Shown here one piece after another: positions 48,082 to 56,831 of a DNA stretch of 64,000 nt (the first letter of the stretch is position 1; each line of letters starts with the position of its first letter). Source of the DNA: Serratia plymuthica NBRC 102599. GTDB lineage: Bacteria; Pseudomonadota; Gammaproteobacteria; Enterobacterales; Enterobacteriaceae. The stretch lies in contig NZ_BCTU01000034.1 in NCBI RefSeq assembly GCF_001590925.1, positions 1 to 64,000 of the forward strand, read 5' to 3'. A program made the position numbers and the translations under genes. The notes under the pieces were generated by a model that saw only the letters and a program-made list of their open reading frames with translations, was not told where the DNA came from and ran no database searches.

Positions 48082-48795
48082 TCAGCCGGCGATGATAATC
48101 CCCGCGTACTGATTGCGGCCGGTAATGCCTGGGTGCCCAGGATCCTGCTCACGCCGGTGGCTGTTGCGGCGGTAGCTGGTGTATTTAAAGCGCTGCGGGT
48201 GCCGCGAGTCGGTATTCGGCGTGCAGATGGTGCAACTCCCGGCGCGATCAACGGCGGCAAACCCCAGCTCGCTGAGTTTGTATTCGGCGATGGCGGCCAG
48301 ATCCAGGTGGCGATAGCTTGGACTGATCAAGGCGGCAGGCAGCGGCAACTGCTGTTTAAAGCGCGTAACCAGCTCTTCGTTCACCTCATAACAGCACGGG
48401 CCGGCAGCCGGGCCGATGGCGGCCACCCAGTTTGCCGTTGAGTCATCGCGGCTGATTCGCGCCGCCAATTGCTCAAGAATGCCATCCAGCAAGCCGCGCC
48501 AACCGGCATGCACGGCCGCAATGGCCGAGCCGTCATTGCGGCTGAAAATGACCGGCAGACAGTCTGCCGTCAATACGCTGAGCAGAATACCGGGTTGGGT
48601 GGTGTAGAAACCGTCGGCTTCACCGCAAATTTGGGCCGCATGATGAATGTCGACGATGCGAGTACCGTGCACCTGTTTTTTTTCCGGCAGCGTGGCGCGA
48701 TAGGGTTGCAGATGGCCAGGCAGCAGGGCACTTTTGTGGCCGAAACCGTGCTGAATGGCCGGAACGGTGCTGAGAAGCGGGGAGTAGTCGGTCAT
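48082..48795 (-). CDS. PgeF/YfiH-family (laccase-domain) protein
   Basis: 237 residues. QVHGTRIV near residue 41, TADCLPV near 76, HAGWRGLLDG near 95, GPCCYEV near 132 and a SHRREQDPGHPG-type end match the YfiH family (copper-free oxidase or purine nucleoside hydrolase activities; PgeF edits cell-wall precursors). The real yfiH usually sits next to rluD; this location beside cspC suggests a second copy. Metal-site His and Cys are kept. Confidence 0.85.
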   Translation of the reverse strand: MTDYSPLLSTVPAIQHGFGHKSALLPGHLQPYRATLPEKKQVHGTRIVDIHHAAQICGEADGFYTTQPGILLSVLTADCLPVIFSRNDGSAIAAVHAGWRGLLDGILEQLAARISRDDSTANWVAAIGPAAGPCCYEVNEELVTRFKQQLPLPAALISPSYRHLDLAAIAEYKLSELGFAAVDRAGSCTICTPNTDSRHPQRFKYTSYRRNSHRREQDPGHPGITGRNQYAGIIIAG

Positions 48796-48927
48796 ATAAC
48801 GTCTTTGCCTGCGTCAGAAAACATATCGTCAGTGTAGCCAGCTTTTTTACCCGTTGGCTAGGCCTGCCTTGCATCGTGCAGAAGCCTTCTTTAGACTACC
48901 TGCGCCGTATCTCTCTGGAATCCAACC

Positions 48928-49746
48928 ATGTCTTATCAGTGCCCTCTGTGTCACCAGCCGCTTCTTCTTTCTCACTTGCAATGGCGTTGCGATGCCAATC
49001 ATCAGTTTGACTGCGCCAAAGAAGGCTATGTCAATCTGCTGCCTGTGCAGCATAAACGTTCGAAGCAGCCGGGAGACAGCACGGAAATGATGCAGGCGCG
49101 GCGCGCTTTTCTCGATGCCGGATTTTATCGACCGTTGCAGCAACGGGTGGCGGAACTGCTGGAACAGGCGTTGGGTGGCGAGGCGCAGGCGCTGCTGGAT
49201 ATTGGCTGTGGCGAAGGTTATTACACCGCTGAAGTGGCGGCACGATTGGCGCCGCGCGACATCACCGTTTATGGGCTGGATGTTGCCAAAGTGGCGATCC
49301 GCTATGCGGCCAAGCGTTACCCTGCGGTGTCATTCTGCGTGGCGTCCAGCCACCGTTTACCCTTTGCCGACCGTTCTTTGGACGCGATCCTGCGCATTTA
49401 CGCGCCGTGCAAAGCCGAAGAGCTGGCGAGGGTGGTCAAACCCGGCGGCGTCGTAGTGACGGTATCGCCTGGCCCGCGCCATCTGTATCAGTTGAAAGAA
49501 CAGGTTTATCAGCAGGTGCAACTGCACGCGGAATCCGATGAGCAACTGACGGGCTTTGACTGCGAGCGGCTCGAGGCACTGGCGTACCCGATGACGCTGC
49601 CGGGCGAGCAGGCGGCCAACCTGCTGCAGATGACGCCTTTCGCCTGGCGGGCTTCTCCAGAGGTGCAACAGCGCCTGAGTGCCAGCGAAGCATTCGCCTG
49701 TGAAACGGATTTCGTTATAGGCCTGTACCGTCGCCAAGCCGATTAA
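48928..49746 (+). CDS. rlmA: 23S rRNA (guanine-745 N1) methyltransferase RlmA
   Basis: Methylates G745 of 23S rRNA with SAM. The 272-residue protein has the N-terminal zinc finger Cys5, Cys8, Cys21, His25 and the SAM loop [11 protein letters not shown] near residue 89. Length and neighbours (cspC, mntP) match E. coli rlmA. The ArsR-family gene converges with a 4-bp overlap. Confidence 0.94.
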   Translation: MSYQCPLCHQPLLLSHLQWRCDANHQFDCAKEGYVNLLPVQHKRSKQPGDSTEMMQARRAFLDAGFYRPLQQRVAELLEQALGGEAQALLDIGCGEGYYTAEVAARLAPRDITVYGLDVAKVAIRYAAKRYPAVSFCVASSHRLPFADRSLDAILRIYAPCKAEELARVVKPGGVVVTVSPGPRHLYQLKEQVYQQVQLHAESDEQLTGFDCERLEALAYPMTLPGEQAANLLQMTPFAWRASPEVQQRLSASEAFACETDFVIGLYRRQAD

Positions 49747-50480
49747 ACCACCGGATATGCCGCTTCGCCATTGACCGTATCGTCCTCCAGATCTGCGCGC
49801 TCAATGGCGAGGTGCGTTTTCAATGCCGTCCAGCCCCTTGGGGTAACCTTGAGCGCCCGGGTTTCCGGCAAGCGCTGCAGCCAGCCCCAATGGCAAAACG
49901 CGTCCAGCAGATAAGCCGCCAGCGGCCCGGCGAGGTGATATTGCCGCTCGGTCCAGTCCAAACATTGGCGGCCTTTGCCAACCCCCTCTGGCTCTACTGC
50001 GGCCGCCTCGGCGCCCAACGCCTGTAACCAATTGACGCCGGCCGGCGTCAGCACATATTCGCATGCGCCATTTTCGACGATTAGCCCTTGTTTCAGCAGG
50101 CTGCGCGTTACGGCGACGCCGACTTTCCCGGCCAGATGATCATAACAACAGCGCGCGAAGCGCATCTCACGCGCAGAACGGTTGGGCGTATTGCGCCAGG
50201 CCGGCGTTACCGGCCCGATCGACGCCAGACTTTCCAGCAGATGCGAGACGTGCGGCCCCGAGAGACGATAGTAGCGATAGCGCCCAATCTGTTCGACGCT
50301 AAGCAAGCCGCCGTCCAACAACTTTGCCAGATGCGAGCTGGCGGTTTGCGGGGTGACGCCTGCCGACTCTGCAAGCGCACTGGCTGATAGCGCGTTGCCG
50401 TCGGCCAGCGTGATCAACATCACCGCCCGCACCGGTTCGGCGATCAGATGCGCAACGGATGCAATATTATGTTGGCCCAC
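49743..50480 (-). CDS. ArsR-family winged-helix regulator
   Basis: 245 residues. An N-terminal ArsR-type HTH ([20 protein letters not shown] near residue 35, then GRYRYYRL) is followed by a longer effector domain of about 140 residues, beyond the 100-120 of classical metal-sensing ArsR members, with no evident Cys metal site. It is divergent from an MFS exporter, with a clear palindrome between, so it is probably that gene's repressor. Confidence 0.88.
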   Translation of the reverse strand: MGQHNIASVAHLIAEPVRAVMLITLADGNALSASALAESAGVTPQTASSHLAKLLDGGLLSVEQIGRYRYYRLSGPHVSHLLESLASIGPVTPAWRNTPNRSAREMRFARCCYDHLAGKVGVAVTRSLLKQGLIVENGACEYVLTPAGVNWLQALGAEAAAVEPEGVGKGRQCLDWTERQYHLAGPLAAYLLDAFCHWGWLQRLPETRALKVTPRGWTALKTHLAIERADLEDDTVNGEAAYPVV

Positions 50481-50529
50481 GAGTTTCTCCTTTATCGATA
50501 GCAGGCGATGTTTTCATCGTTCAAGGTAC

Positions 50530-50549
50530 ACTTCGATATGCTTCGAAGT
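50530..50549. promoter_or_regulatory. Palindrome in the ArsR-MFS gap, likely operator
   Basis: ACTTCGA (50530-50536) and TCGAAGT (50543-50549) form a perfect 7-bp inverted repeat with a 6-bp spacer, about 50 bp from the ArsR start and 60 bp from the MFS start. It is well placed to repress both genes. Confidence 0.6.
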
Positions 50550-50609
50550 ATTCCAGGCTAAGAGCGGCTTATAGTCAATGCCTGTTTCATCACCCTGGGT
50601 ACGCAACGA

Positions 50610-51995
50610 GTGGCAAGCTTGAATAAACAACAAAAACGAGTACTGATGGCAACCAGCCTCAGCTATGTCATCGTCATCCTGGATACGTCGATCGTTAACG
50701 TCGCCTTGCCGCCGATCGCCGCCGATCTGGGTACCGGGCTTAGCGGTCTGCAGTGGGTAGTGAACGCTTATACGTTGGCGTTCGCCAGCCTGTTGCTCAG
50801 TGGCGGGATGCTGGGCGACAGGCTAGGAGGGCGGCAAGTCTACCTTGCCGGGCTGGCGATCTTTGCCTGCGCTTCTGCCCTTTGCGGGCTGGCGGGGGCA
50901 CTACCCGTACTGGTCACCGCCAGAATATTGCAAGGCGTTGGGGCCGCTTTGCTGGTGCCCAGTTCCTTAACGCTGATTAACGCGGCCTTTCCCGAGGCGA
51001 AACAGCGGGCGGGTGCCATTGGCGTATGGGCCGGATGTGGCGGCGTAGCGATGGCGGCGGGGCCGCTGGCCGGCGGCGTGCTGATCCAATTGCTGGGCTG
51101 GCGTAGCCTGTTTTGGATCAATATCCCGGTGATTGCGTTGGGAATCGGGCTGACTCTGCGTATTGCGGCCGTTCGCCCGCCACTATCCTTGCGCCAGATG
51201 GACTACGCCGGGCAGGGGACGGTGATTGTGGCGCTAGCCACTTCGGTGGCCTTGTTGATTGAGGGCGCGCGGCTTGGCTGGCACTCTGGCTGGGTGTTGG
51301 GCGGTATCGCCGTGGCTGCCTTGAACTGGCTGATGTTTGTTGCGATAGAGCGACGAAGCCGGCAGCCGATGCTGCCGCCGGCGCTTTTCCGCAGCGTGGT
51401 TTTTTCCGCCTCGGCATGGGTTTCGCTGGTTTCTGCTCTGGTGTTTTACGGGGCGTTCTTTCTGCTGAATCTTTATTTTCAAGAGGTACGGGGTTGGTCG
51501 CCGCTGCAGTCCGGCCTGGCATTTCTTCCCCTGACCATTATGGTCACGCTGGGCAGCTTTCTTTGCGGCCATCTGGTTCAGGCGTTGGGTGCGGGGCGGG
51601 TAGTTTATTGCAGTTTGCTGCTGTATGCGTTGGGTTTCGGTGGCTTGCTGGCGCTGGCCGAAAGCCCGCCTTACTGGCGTATTGCGTTGTGTTTCCCCTT
51701 GCTTGGCCTGGCGGCCGGGATCATTACGCCTGCGGCCACGACGGCGTTGTTGAATGAGGTCGCGAGTGAACGGGCGGGCGTTGCCGCCGGCGTGCTCAAT
51801 GCCGGCAGGCAAAGCGGCTCCGCGTTTGGCGTGGCGATTTTCGGCGCGCTAATGACGGCGTTTCATCCGCTGGAAAAGGGGATCCAGTTCGCCGTGTGCG
51901 GCGCGATAGGCCTGTCGTTGCTCACGGCTGTTCTATGGGGATTGGCGATCAGGTTTGCCGCGTGTGCAGGAGGCCGGCAACCGACCGGGCGATAG
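50610..51995 (+). CDS. MFS drug exporter, DHA2 (14-helix) family
   Basis: 461 residues, GTG start. LDTSIVNVALPPIAADLG near residue 23 (motif D1), GGMLGDRLGGRQVYLAG near 64 (motif A) and GAIGVWAGCGGVAMAAGP near 135 (motif C) are the DHA2 EmrB/QacA marks. It should export drugs or other hydrophobic compounds using the proton gradient. No MFP partner is nearby. A TTG 9 bp downstream is an alternative start. Control by the divergent ArsR protein is inferred. Confidence 0.9.
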   Translation: MASLNKQQKRVLMATSLSYVIVILDTSIVNVALPPIAADLGTGLSGLQWVVNAYTLAFASLLLSGGMLGDRLGGRQVYLAGLAIFACASALCGLAGALPVLVTARILQGVGAALLVPSSLTLINAAFPEAKQRAGAIGVWAGCGGVAMAAGPLAGGVLIQLLGWRSLFWINIPVIALGIGLTLRIAAVRPPLSLRQMDYAGQGTVIVALATSVALLIEGARLGWHSGWVLGGIAVAALNWLMFVAIERRSRQPMLPPALFRSVVFSASAWVSLVSALVFYGAFFLLNLYFQEVRGWSPLQSGLAFLPLTIMVTLGSFLCGHLVQALGAGRVVYCSLLLYALGFGGLLALAESPPYWRIALCFPLLGLAAGIITPAATTALLNEVASERAGVAAGVLNAGRQSGSAFGVAIFGALMTAFHPLEKGIQFAVCGAIGLSLLTAVLWGLAIRFAACAGGRQPTGR

Positions 51996-52022
51996 CTAAG
52001 GTGAATGCTTATGCCAGAAACG

Positions 52023-52050
52023 AAAAAACCTGCCATTGGCAGGTTTTTTT
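52023..52050. terminator. Bidirectional terminator between the MFS gene and mntP
   Basis: AAAAAACCTGCC (52023-52034) pairs with GGCAGGTTTTTTT. The two genes converge here. Confidence 0.9.
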
Positions 52051-52064
52051 GCGTTCAGCGACAA

Positions 52065-52634
52065 TCAGGCGAGGTAGCCCAAATGCTCCAGCAGAATATT
52101 GATGCCGATACCGATCAACACCACGCCGCCGATGATCTCTGCGCGTTTGCCCAACAGCGGCCCGATAAAGCGGCCAATCATCATACCCAGCGTTGCCATA
52201 ATCATGGTGGCCATGCCGATGGCCATGGCGGTATGCACAATATTGACCTGCAGGAAGGCCAGACCAACGCCGATCGCCATGGCATCAAGGCTGGTGGCGA
52301 TAGCGGTGGCCACCAACAGCCAGAAGCCGTGGCGCTTCACTTTTTCCACTTCGTCCGGCCGGTTTCTGATGCCTTCGACAATCATGCGCGTACCGAGAAT
52401 AAACAGCAGCGAGAAGGCTACCCAGTGATCCCACTCCATGATGTATTGGCTGGCGAACAGGCCAATTGCCCAGCCGATGATCGGCGTAATGGCTTCGACC
52501 ACGCCGAAGATGAGTCCGGTGCGCAGGGCTTCACGAAAACGGGGTTGATGCAGGCTGGCACCTTTGCCGATCGACGCGGCGAACGCATCCATAGACATGC
52601 CAAAAGCGAGAATGAGTGTAGCGGAAAGATTCAT
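52065..52634 (-). CDS. mntP: Manganese exporter MntP
   Basis: Removes excess Mn2+ from the cytoplasm. From the ATG at 52634 it is 189 residues with six membrane helices. [15 protein letters not shown] near residue 10 and [13 protein letters not shown] near 113 carry the paired aspartates of the family. In-frame extension upstream runs into the riboswitch. Expression should rise with Mn2+ through the riboswitch in its leader. Confidence 0.94.
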   Translation of the reverse strand: MNLSATLILAFGMSMDAFAASIGKGASLHQPRFREALRTGLIFGVVEAITPIIGWAIGLFASQYIMEWDHWVAFSLLFILGTRMIVEGIRNRPDEVEKVKRHGFWLLVATAIATSLDAMAIGVGLAFLQVNIVHTAMAIGMATMIMATLGMMIGRFIGPLLGKRAEIIGGVVLIGIGINILLEHLGYLA

Positions 52635-52689
52635 GTTAAATAGCCTCGGCCGGGCGGCTCCATATACACGTAACCCACCCCCAACCATA

Positions 52690-52823
52690 CGACGGAGTTA
52701 CGTGTCTATGGTCTCGCCAACCTTACCTGGCTGCCCGCACCACGTTTCAGAGTCCGAAACGAGTATGTTGATACGGGCGTTTCTGGCGTTTTATTGCCCA
52801 GAAACCGGCTACTCCCCAATGAC
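52690..52823 (-). ncRNA. yybP-ykoY manganese riboswitch of mntP
   Basis: Read on the minus strand, the leader holds the conserved elements in order: TTGGGGAGTAGCC (from 52819), ATACTCGTTTC near 52765 and GGCGAGACCATAGACACG near 52717, close to the E. coli mntP leader. The last part can pair with the CGTGT/ACACG region before the start. Mn2+ binding opens the ribosome site. The exact ends are approximate. Confidence 0.88.
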
Positions 52824-53050
52824 GGCGCAACCATACCATAATATTTCTGACGACGACAACCTTAATTACTTGAGAATATTCTTTTTGGAATTGAGAATTG
52901 TTTTCATTAAAGAATTGCAAGAGGGAATATAATGTAGGCTGATGCAACAATGTTGCGTAAATAATAAACTGATAAGCGCTGGGGTTGTTGATTAATTATC
53001 CATATACAGCGCGTATTATCGGCAGGGATGAAACTTTAAGTATTATTTAT

Positions 53051-53509
53051 TCATTGATTTTCAACGAAAAAATGATAAATCCTCTCCAGATCGTCTAATT
53101 GTGTAACCTGAATGAGTAACCGGCGCTGTTCCAGGTCGATGACCAGGATGCCATCTTCAGATAAATTCATGGCTTTAATGCGGTTATATTCAATGAAGGT
53201 GTTGGCATAAAAGAAACCCTGGGTTTTAAACAGTATCTTGGGCCAGCGAATATAAGAAATGTAGATGGCGATCAGCGCTAAAGAAATAAGCAGATAAGTG
53301 GTCAATATTGCGCCGTTGGTGGTGACGTTTCGGTAAATCAAAATGACAATCAGGCCGACAAAAATCAGGCAGTCGATCCGGTTGCGGCGCTTTAACTGCA
53401 CTTTAAGCCGCGTTTTGCCCTTCAGCAGGTTCATGCCGAATTCGTCGTAAATCGCATACAGCAGCATCAGCGCGGTAAAAATCAGTAATACGCCATCGGT
53501 CAGTGACAT
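53051..53509 (-). CDS. yobD: YobD family membrane protein (DUF986)
   Basis: 152 residues, the E. coli YobD length. [20 protein letters not shown] at the N-terminus, then two more helices (about residues 47-85) and a soluble end. Function unknown. It lies between mntP and manZ as in E. coli. Confidence 0.88.
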   Translation of the reverse strand: MSLTDGVLLIFTALMLLYAIYDEFGMNLLKGKTRLKVQLKRRNRIDCLIFVGLIVILIYRNVTTNGAILTTYLLISLALIAIYISYIRWPKILFKTQGFFYANTFIEYNRIKAMNLSEDGILVIDLEQRRLLIQVTQLDDLERIYHFFVENQ

Positions 53510-53524
53510 CTTTCAACTCCACAA

Positions 53525-53553
53525 ATAAAAAAACCGGGGGTTTCCCCCCGGTT
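53525..53553 (-). terminator. Terminator of manXYZ
   Basis: On the minus strand a stem of ACCGGGGG-type bases (53533-53540 with 53545-53552) is followed by a run of seven Ts. It separates manZ from yobD. Confidence 0.85.
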
Positions 53554-53563
53554 GCGACTAGCT

Positions 53564-54406
53564 TTACAGGCCCAGCAGACCAATCCAGTAACCGAAGATG
53601 CCGATGGCGAAGAAGCCGATGATAATCCACAGCGCATTCACTTTTCTGCGCAACAGCCACATACAGCCGAAGGTCAGCAGCAGCGGCACCAGACCCGGCA
53701 TCAACTGATCGAGAATGGTTTGCACCGTGGTCACAGTGGTATGCCCGGTCTGATCGGTGATCTTCGACACCACCAGCGGGATATTCACGTGCGTCCACTT
53801 GTTAACCAATGCTCCCATCACAAACAGGCCAAGAATGGACGCTCCTTCCGTCAGTTTTTGCAGGAAGCCGCCGCCCATGTCATTAACGATATCCACCCCT
53901 TTACGGTAACCGTAGGCCACGCCGTAATAGCGGGTCAACAGGCGTACCAGGTTGAACAAGACAAAGAACAAAATAGGGCCAAGCAGGCTGCCGCTCATGG
54001 CAATACCGGCGCCGAGCGCGGCGAATACCGGCCGTACGGTGCCCCAGAAGATCGGGTCGCCCACGCCGGCCAGCGGCCCCATCAAACCGACCTTGATGCC
54101 GTTGATGGCCGCATCGTCGATCGGCGCGCCGTTGGCACGTTGTTCCTCCATCGCCATGGTAACGCCAAGCACCGGCGCCGCCACGTAAGGGTGGGTGTTG
54201 AAGAATTCCAGGTGGCGTTTGATTGCCCGTTTGCGGTCGTCGTTATTTTCCGGGTACAGGCGGCGGATCACCGGCACCATAGAGAAGCAAAAACCCAGCG
54301 CCTGCATGCGTTCGAAGTTCCATGAGCCCTGGAACAGGTTCGAGCGCAGGAACACACCGCGAATATCGGCCGGCGTGAGTTTCTTTTGAGCTGTTGTATC
54401 AACCAT
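53564..54406 (-). CDS. manZ: Mannose PTS component IID (ManZ)
   Basis: Membrane subunit of the mannose/glucose/glucosamine PTS, which with IIC forms the sugar channel. 280 residues from the ATG at 54406 (an upstream GTG is less likely). DIRGVFLRSNLFQGSWNFER near residue 15 and NGIKVGLMGPLAGVGDPIFW near 105 are standard IID motifs. It follows manY by 15 bp. Confidence 0.95.
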   Translation of the reverse strand: MVDTTAQKKLTPADIRGVFLRSNLFQGSWNFERMQALGFCFSMVPVIRRLYPENNDDRKRAIKRHLEFFNTHPYVAAPVLGVTMAMEEQRANGAPIDDAAINGIKVGLMGPLAGVGDPIFWGTVRPVFAALGAGIAMSGSLLGPILFFVLFNLVRLLTRYYGVAYGYRKGVDIVNDMGGGFLQKLTEGASILGLFVMGALVNKWTHVNIPLVVSKITDQTGHTTVTTVQTILDQLMPGLVPLLLTFGCMWLLRRKVNALWIIIGFFAIGIFGYWIGLLGL

Positions 54407-54421
54407 GTCTCTCACCTATTC

Positions 54422-55222
54422 CTAATCGAGTTCGTTATCGAGATCGTTGGCATTAGCCGGACCAGCCTGTACAACCTGAGACTTGTTGTATTTCGGACTG
54501 AGCTGGATATAAAGCACGGCCATCACCACGCCGATGACGCCGAGCGCCACCAGGTTAAAGTTGGTGAAGGCGGCGGTAACGAAGCCGAGGTAGAAGAAAG
54601 GCATCAGGTAACCGGCGCGCATCATGTTGATCACCATGGCGTAACCGACCACCACAATCATCCCGCCGGCGATGTTCAGGCCGCTGGTGACGACTTCAGG
54701 GATCGAGTTAAGCAGCGCGTGAACGCCTGCGGTGCCCACCGAGATGGCCACGATAACCGCCGGGATGGCGATACGCATCGCCTGCAGCAGCAGGGCGGAG
54801 ATGTGGATCCAGGTGATGGCACGTAAACTGCCGCGTTCCGCTGCGCTGTCCGCCGCGTGCTGGAAGGCCACGGTCAGTGTACGCACGATGATGGTCAGCA
54901 CTTGCCCGGCCGCCGCCAGCGGTATGGCCAGCGCGATACCGGCACCGACGCTCTGGCCGCCGGCAATAACCAGAATGGTGGAAATGATGGAAGCCAACGC
55001 CGCATCTGGCGCGACCGCAGCACCGATATTCATCCAGCCCAGGGCGATCATCTCCAGCGTACCGCCGATGATGATGCCGGTTTTCATATCACCGAGAATA
55101 AAGCCAATCAGGGTACAGGCGACCAGCGGACGGTGGAACTGGAATTCGTCGAGGACGGATCCCATCCCGGCGATACAGGCAACGATAAATATCAGCACAA
55201 TCTGAAGAGTGGTGATCTCCAT
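54422..55222 (-). CDS. manY: Mannose PTS component IIC (ManY)
   Basis: A 266-residue channel subunit with many membrane segments. HRPLVACTLIGFILGDMKTG near residue 30 and GGTLEMIALGWMNIGAAVAP near 53 are typical. It is 55 bp after manX. With ManZ it is also the known entry route of some phage DNA and bacteriocins (class IIa, microcin E492). Confidence 0.95.
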   Translation of the reverse strand: MEITTLQIVLIFIVACIAGMGSVLDEFQFHRPLVACTLIGFILGDMKTGIIIGGTLEMIALGWMNIGAAVAPDAALASIISTILVIAGGQSVGAGIALAIPLAAAGQVLTIIVRTLTVAFQHAADSAAERGSLRAITWIHISALLLQAMRIAIPAVIVAISVGTAGVHALLNSIPEVVTSGLNIAGGMIVVVGYAMVINMMRAGYLMPFFYLGFVTAAFTNFNLVALGVIGVVMAVLYIQLSPKYNKSQVVQAGPANANDLDNELD

Positions 55223-55277
55223 TGCACTTCTCCTATGACCAAAGAGCTCTGAGTAAAATAATTATTGGCTTGCGCCA

Positions 55278-56249
55278 TTAATTGAGTTTGTTAATCAGGT
55301 CCATCATTTTTAACCGGCTGTCGGACGAGACTTTGCGAACTTCCAGTTCGATACCGCGATCGTTTAATTTCTTAAACGCTTCGATATCTTTTTCGTCGAC
55401 CGACACGGCGTTGTTGACCTGGGTTTTCCCCTGGCGAAACGCCATGCCGCCGATATTCACCGATGTGATATCTACGCCGGCCTCGACCAGGCGCCAAACG
55501 TCGGTCGGATTGGTGAACAGCAGCATGACGCGGTCACCGGCGTATTTCGGGTTGTTCCATACGCGGATGGCTTTCGCCACGTCGACCACGTGCGCGGTAA
55601 CGCCCGGCGGGGCCACTTGGGTCAGTAAGGTTTTGCGGACGTGATCGGCGGCGACTTCGTCGCTGATGACAATGATGCGGCTGACGTTGGTTTCCTTGGT
55701 CCAACGGGTGGCAACCTGGCCGTGAATCAAGCGGTCATCGATGCGTGCCAGGCCGATCTTCATACGGTCATTGGGGCCAAGCGGTGCCTGCGGTGCGGCG
55801 GGTTTGGCGGCAGGGGAACTCTGTGGTGCCGCGGGCTTAACACTCTCTTCTTGCGGTTTTTTCAGCGCTTTTACGCCTTCACGGCCGGTTTCCAACGCCA
55901 GTGCGACCAATTCGTCGAAGCCTGGGTTATCGTCCCGCGCCATGAACGTTTCCACCAGCATGGGAATGTTAACCCCGGTGACGACCTCATAGTTTTCTTT
56001 ATCGACGGCAATGCGGCTGGCCGCGTTGAATGGGCTGCCGCCCCAGGTGTCCACCAGAAACAAGACACCACTGCTGGTGTCTAGCTCGCTGATTTTCAGG
56101 TTATATTTCTCGATTAACGTTTCGGCGTTTTCACCGGGGACGAAGTCTATAAAAGCGACGTTATCTTGCTCGCCCAATAGCATTTCCGCCGTCTTCAGCA
56201 ATTGTTCCGCTGCGGTCCCGTGTGTGCCGATGATAATAGCTATTGCCAC
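55278..56249 (-). CDS. manX: Mannose PTS component IIAB (ManX)
   Basis: Cytoplasmic phosphotransfer protein of 323 residues, as in E. coli. IIA phospho-His10 lies in IIGTHGTAAEQLL, IIB phospho-His in LARIDDRLIHGQVATRW near residue 175, joined by an Ala/Pro linker (about residues 135-155). The start is GTG (56249) behind GGAGG, as in E. coli. The man operon is Mlc-repressed and CRP-activated; see the palindrome upstream. Confidence 0.95.
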   Translation of the reverse strand: MAIAIIIGTHGTAAEQLLKTAEMLLGEQDNVAFIDFVPGENAETLIEKYNLKISELDTSSGVLFLVDTWGGSPFNAASRIAVDKENYEVVTGVNIPMLVETFMARDDNPGFDELVALALETGREGVKALKKPQEESVKPAAPQSSPAAKPAAPQAPLGPNDRMKIGLARIDDRLIHGQVATRWTKETNVSRIIVISDEVAADHVRKTLLTQVAPPGVTAHVVDVAKAIRVWNNPKYAGDRVMLLFTNPTDVWRLVEAGVDITSVNIGGMAFRQGKTQVNNAVSVDEKDIEAFKKLNDRGIELEVRKVSSDSRLKMMDLINKLN

Positions 56250-56427
56250 TCGCTACCTCCTCATTGAACTTCATGCACGGATTGTGTCGTTCTTGATTTC
56301 CTTTCTGGCAGTCACTTCCGCGGTTCAGATACAGGTTCAGATACATTATGGTAGAAAATCAGAAACGCGGGCTTAACATTTCTCGCGCAGTTTCAAAAGC
56401 CTGTGCGCGTTAATTCACATTGGCGTC

Positions 56428-56455
56428 ATTTATTTTAGTGAGTGAAAAAATAAAT
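56428..56455 (-). promoter_or_regulatory. 28-bp palindrome upstream of manX, candidate Mlc operator
   Basis: ATTTATTTT (56428-56436) and AAAATAAAT (56447-56455) form a perfect 9-bp inverted repeat with a 10-bp spacer. Its AT-rich dyad resembles Mlc operators. A CRP-like half site (TGTGA on the minus strand) is at 56415-56419. Confidence 0.5.
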
Positions 56456-56589
56456 TTTGTGACATTGCTCTGTTATTGAGCGCTCAGATAACTCTTAATA
56501 CGGCGTTTGCAGAATTAAACAACAGACCTGTTACAAGACGATGCTGAAGGTAAAAAAGCTTCTTTGCCGTAAAAAAAATTCCTGCTAGA

Positions 56590-56831
56590 GTATTTGCTCT
56601 TTCATATTTAGGAGTGAAGGGCCTCAGCCCACCCTATGGACTGTCACCGAAGTTACTGTTTTTCAAGGTTCCACCCGCCACCTGCTGGCGTAACACAAGT
56701 CACACGGCCGTTCGGCCATCCCCCGGTACTGCAATCCCGTTATCTTGCTGTTGTTGTCTGCGCGCCCTCTGCGTCAGCATCGTCACGCCTGAGCCCCGCT
56801 CGGCAATCCTGTCTTTTTTCCGGAGTCTGAT
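56590..56831 (+). other. Long pyrimidine-rich leader before yoaE
   Basis: Between the AT-rich man control region and yoaE there is about 240 nt of GC- and pyrimidine-rich sequence without a credible gene. It contains small hairpins (for example GGCC-GTTC-GGCC at 56706-56717). It may be a structured 5' leader; it does not show the yybP-ykoY elements found before mntP. Confidence 0.35.
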
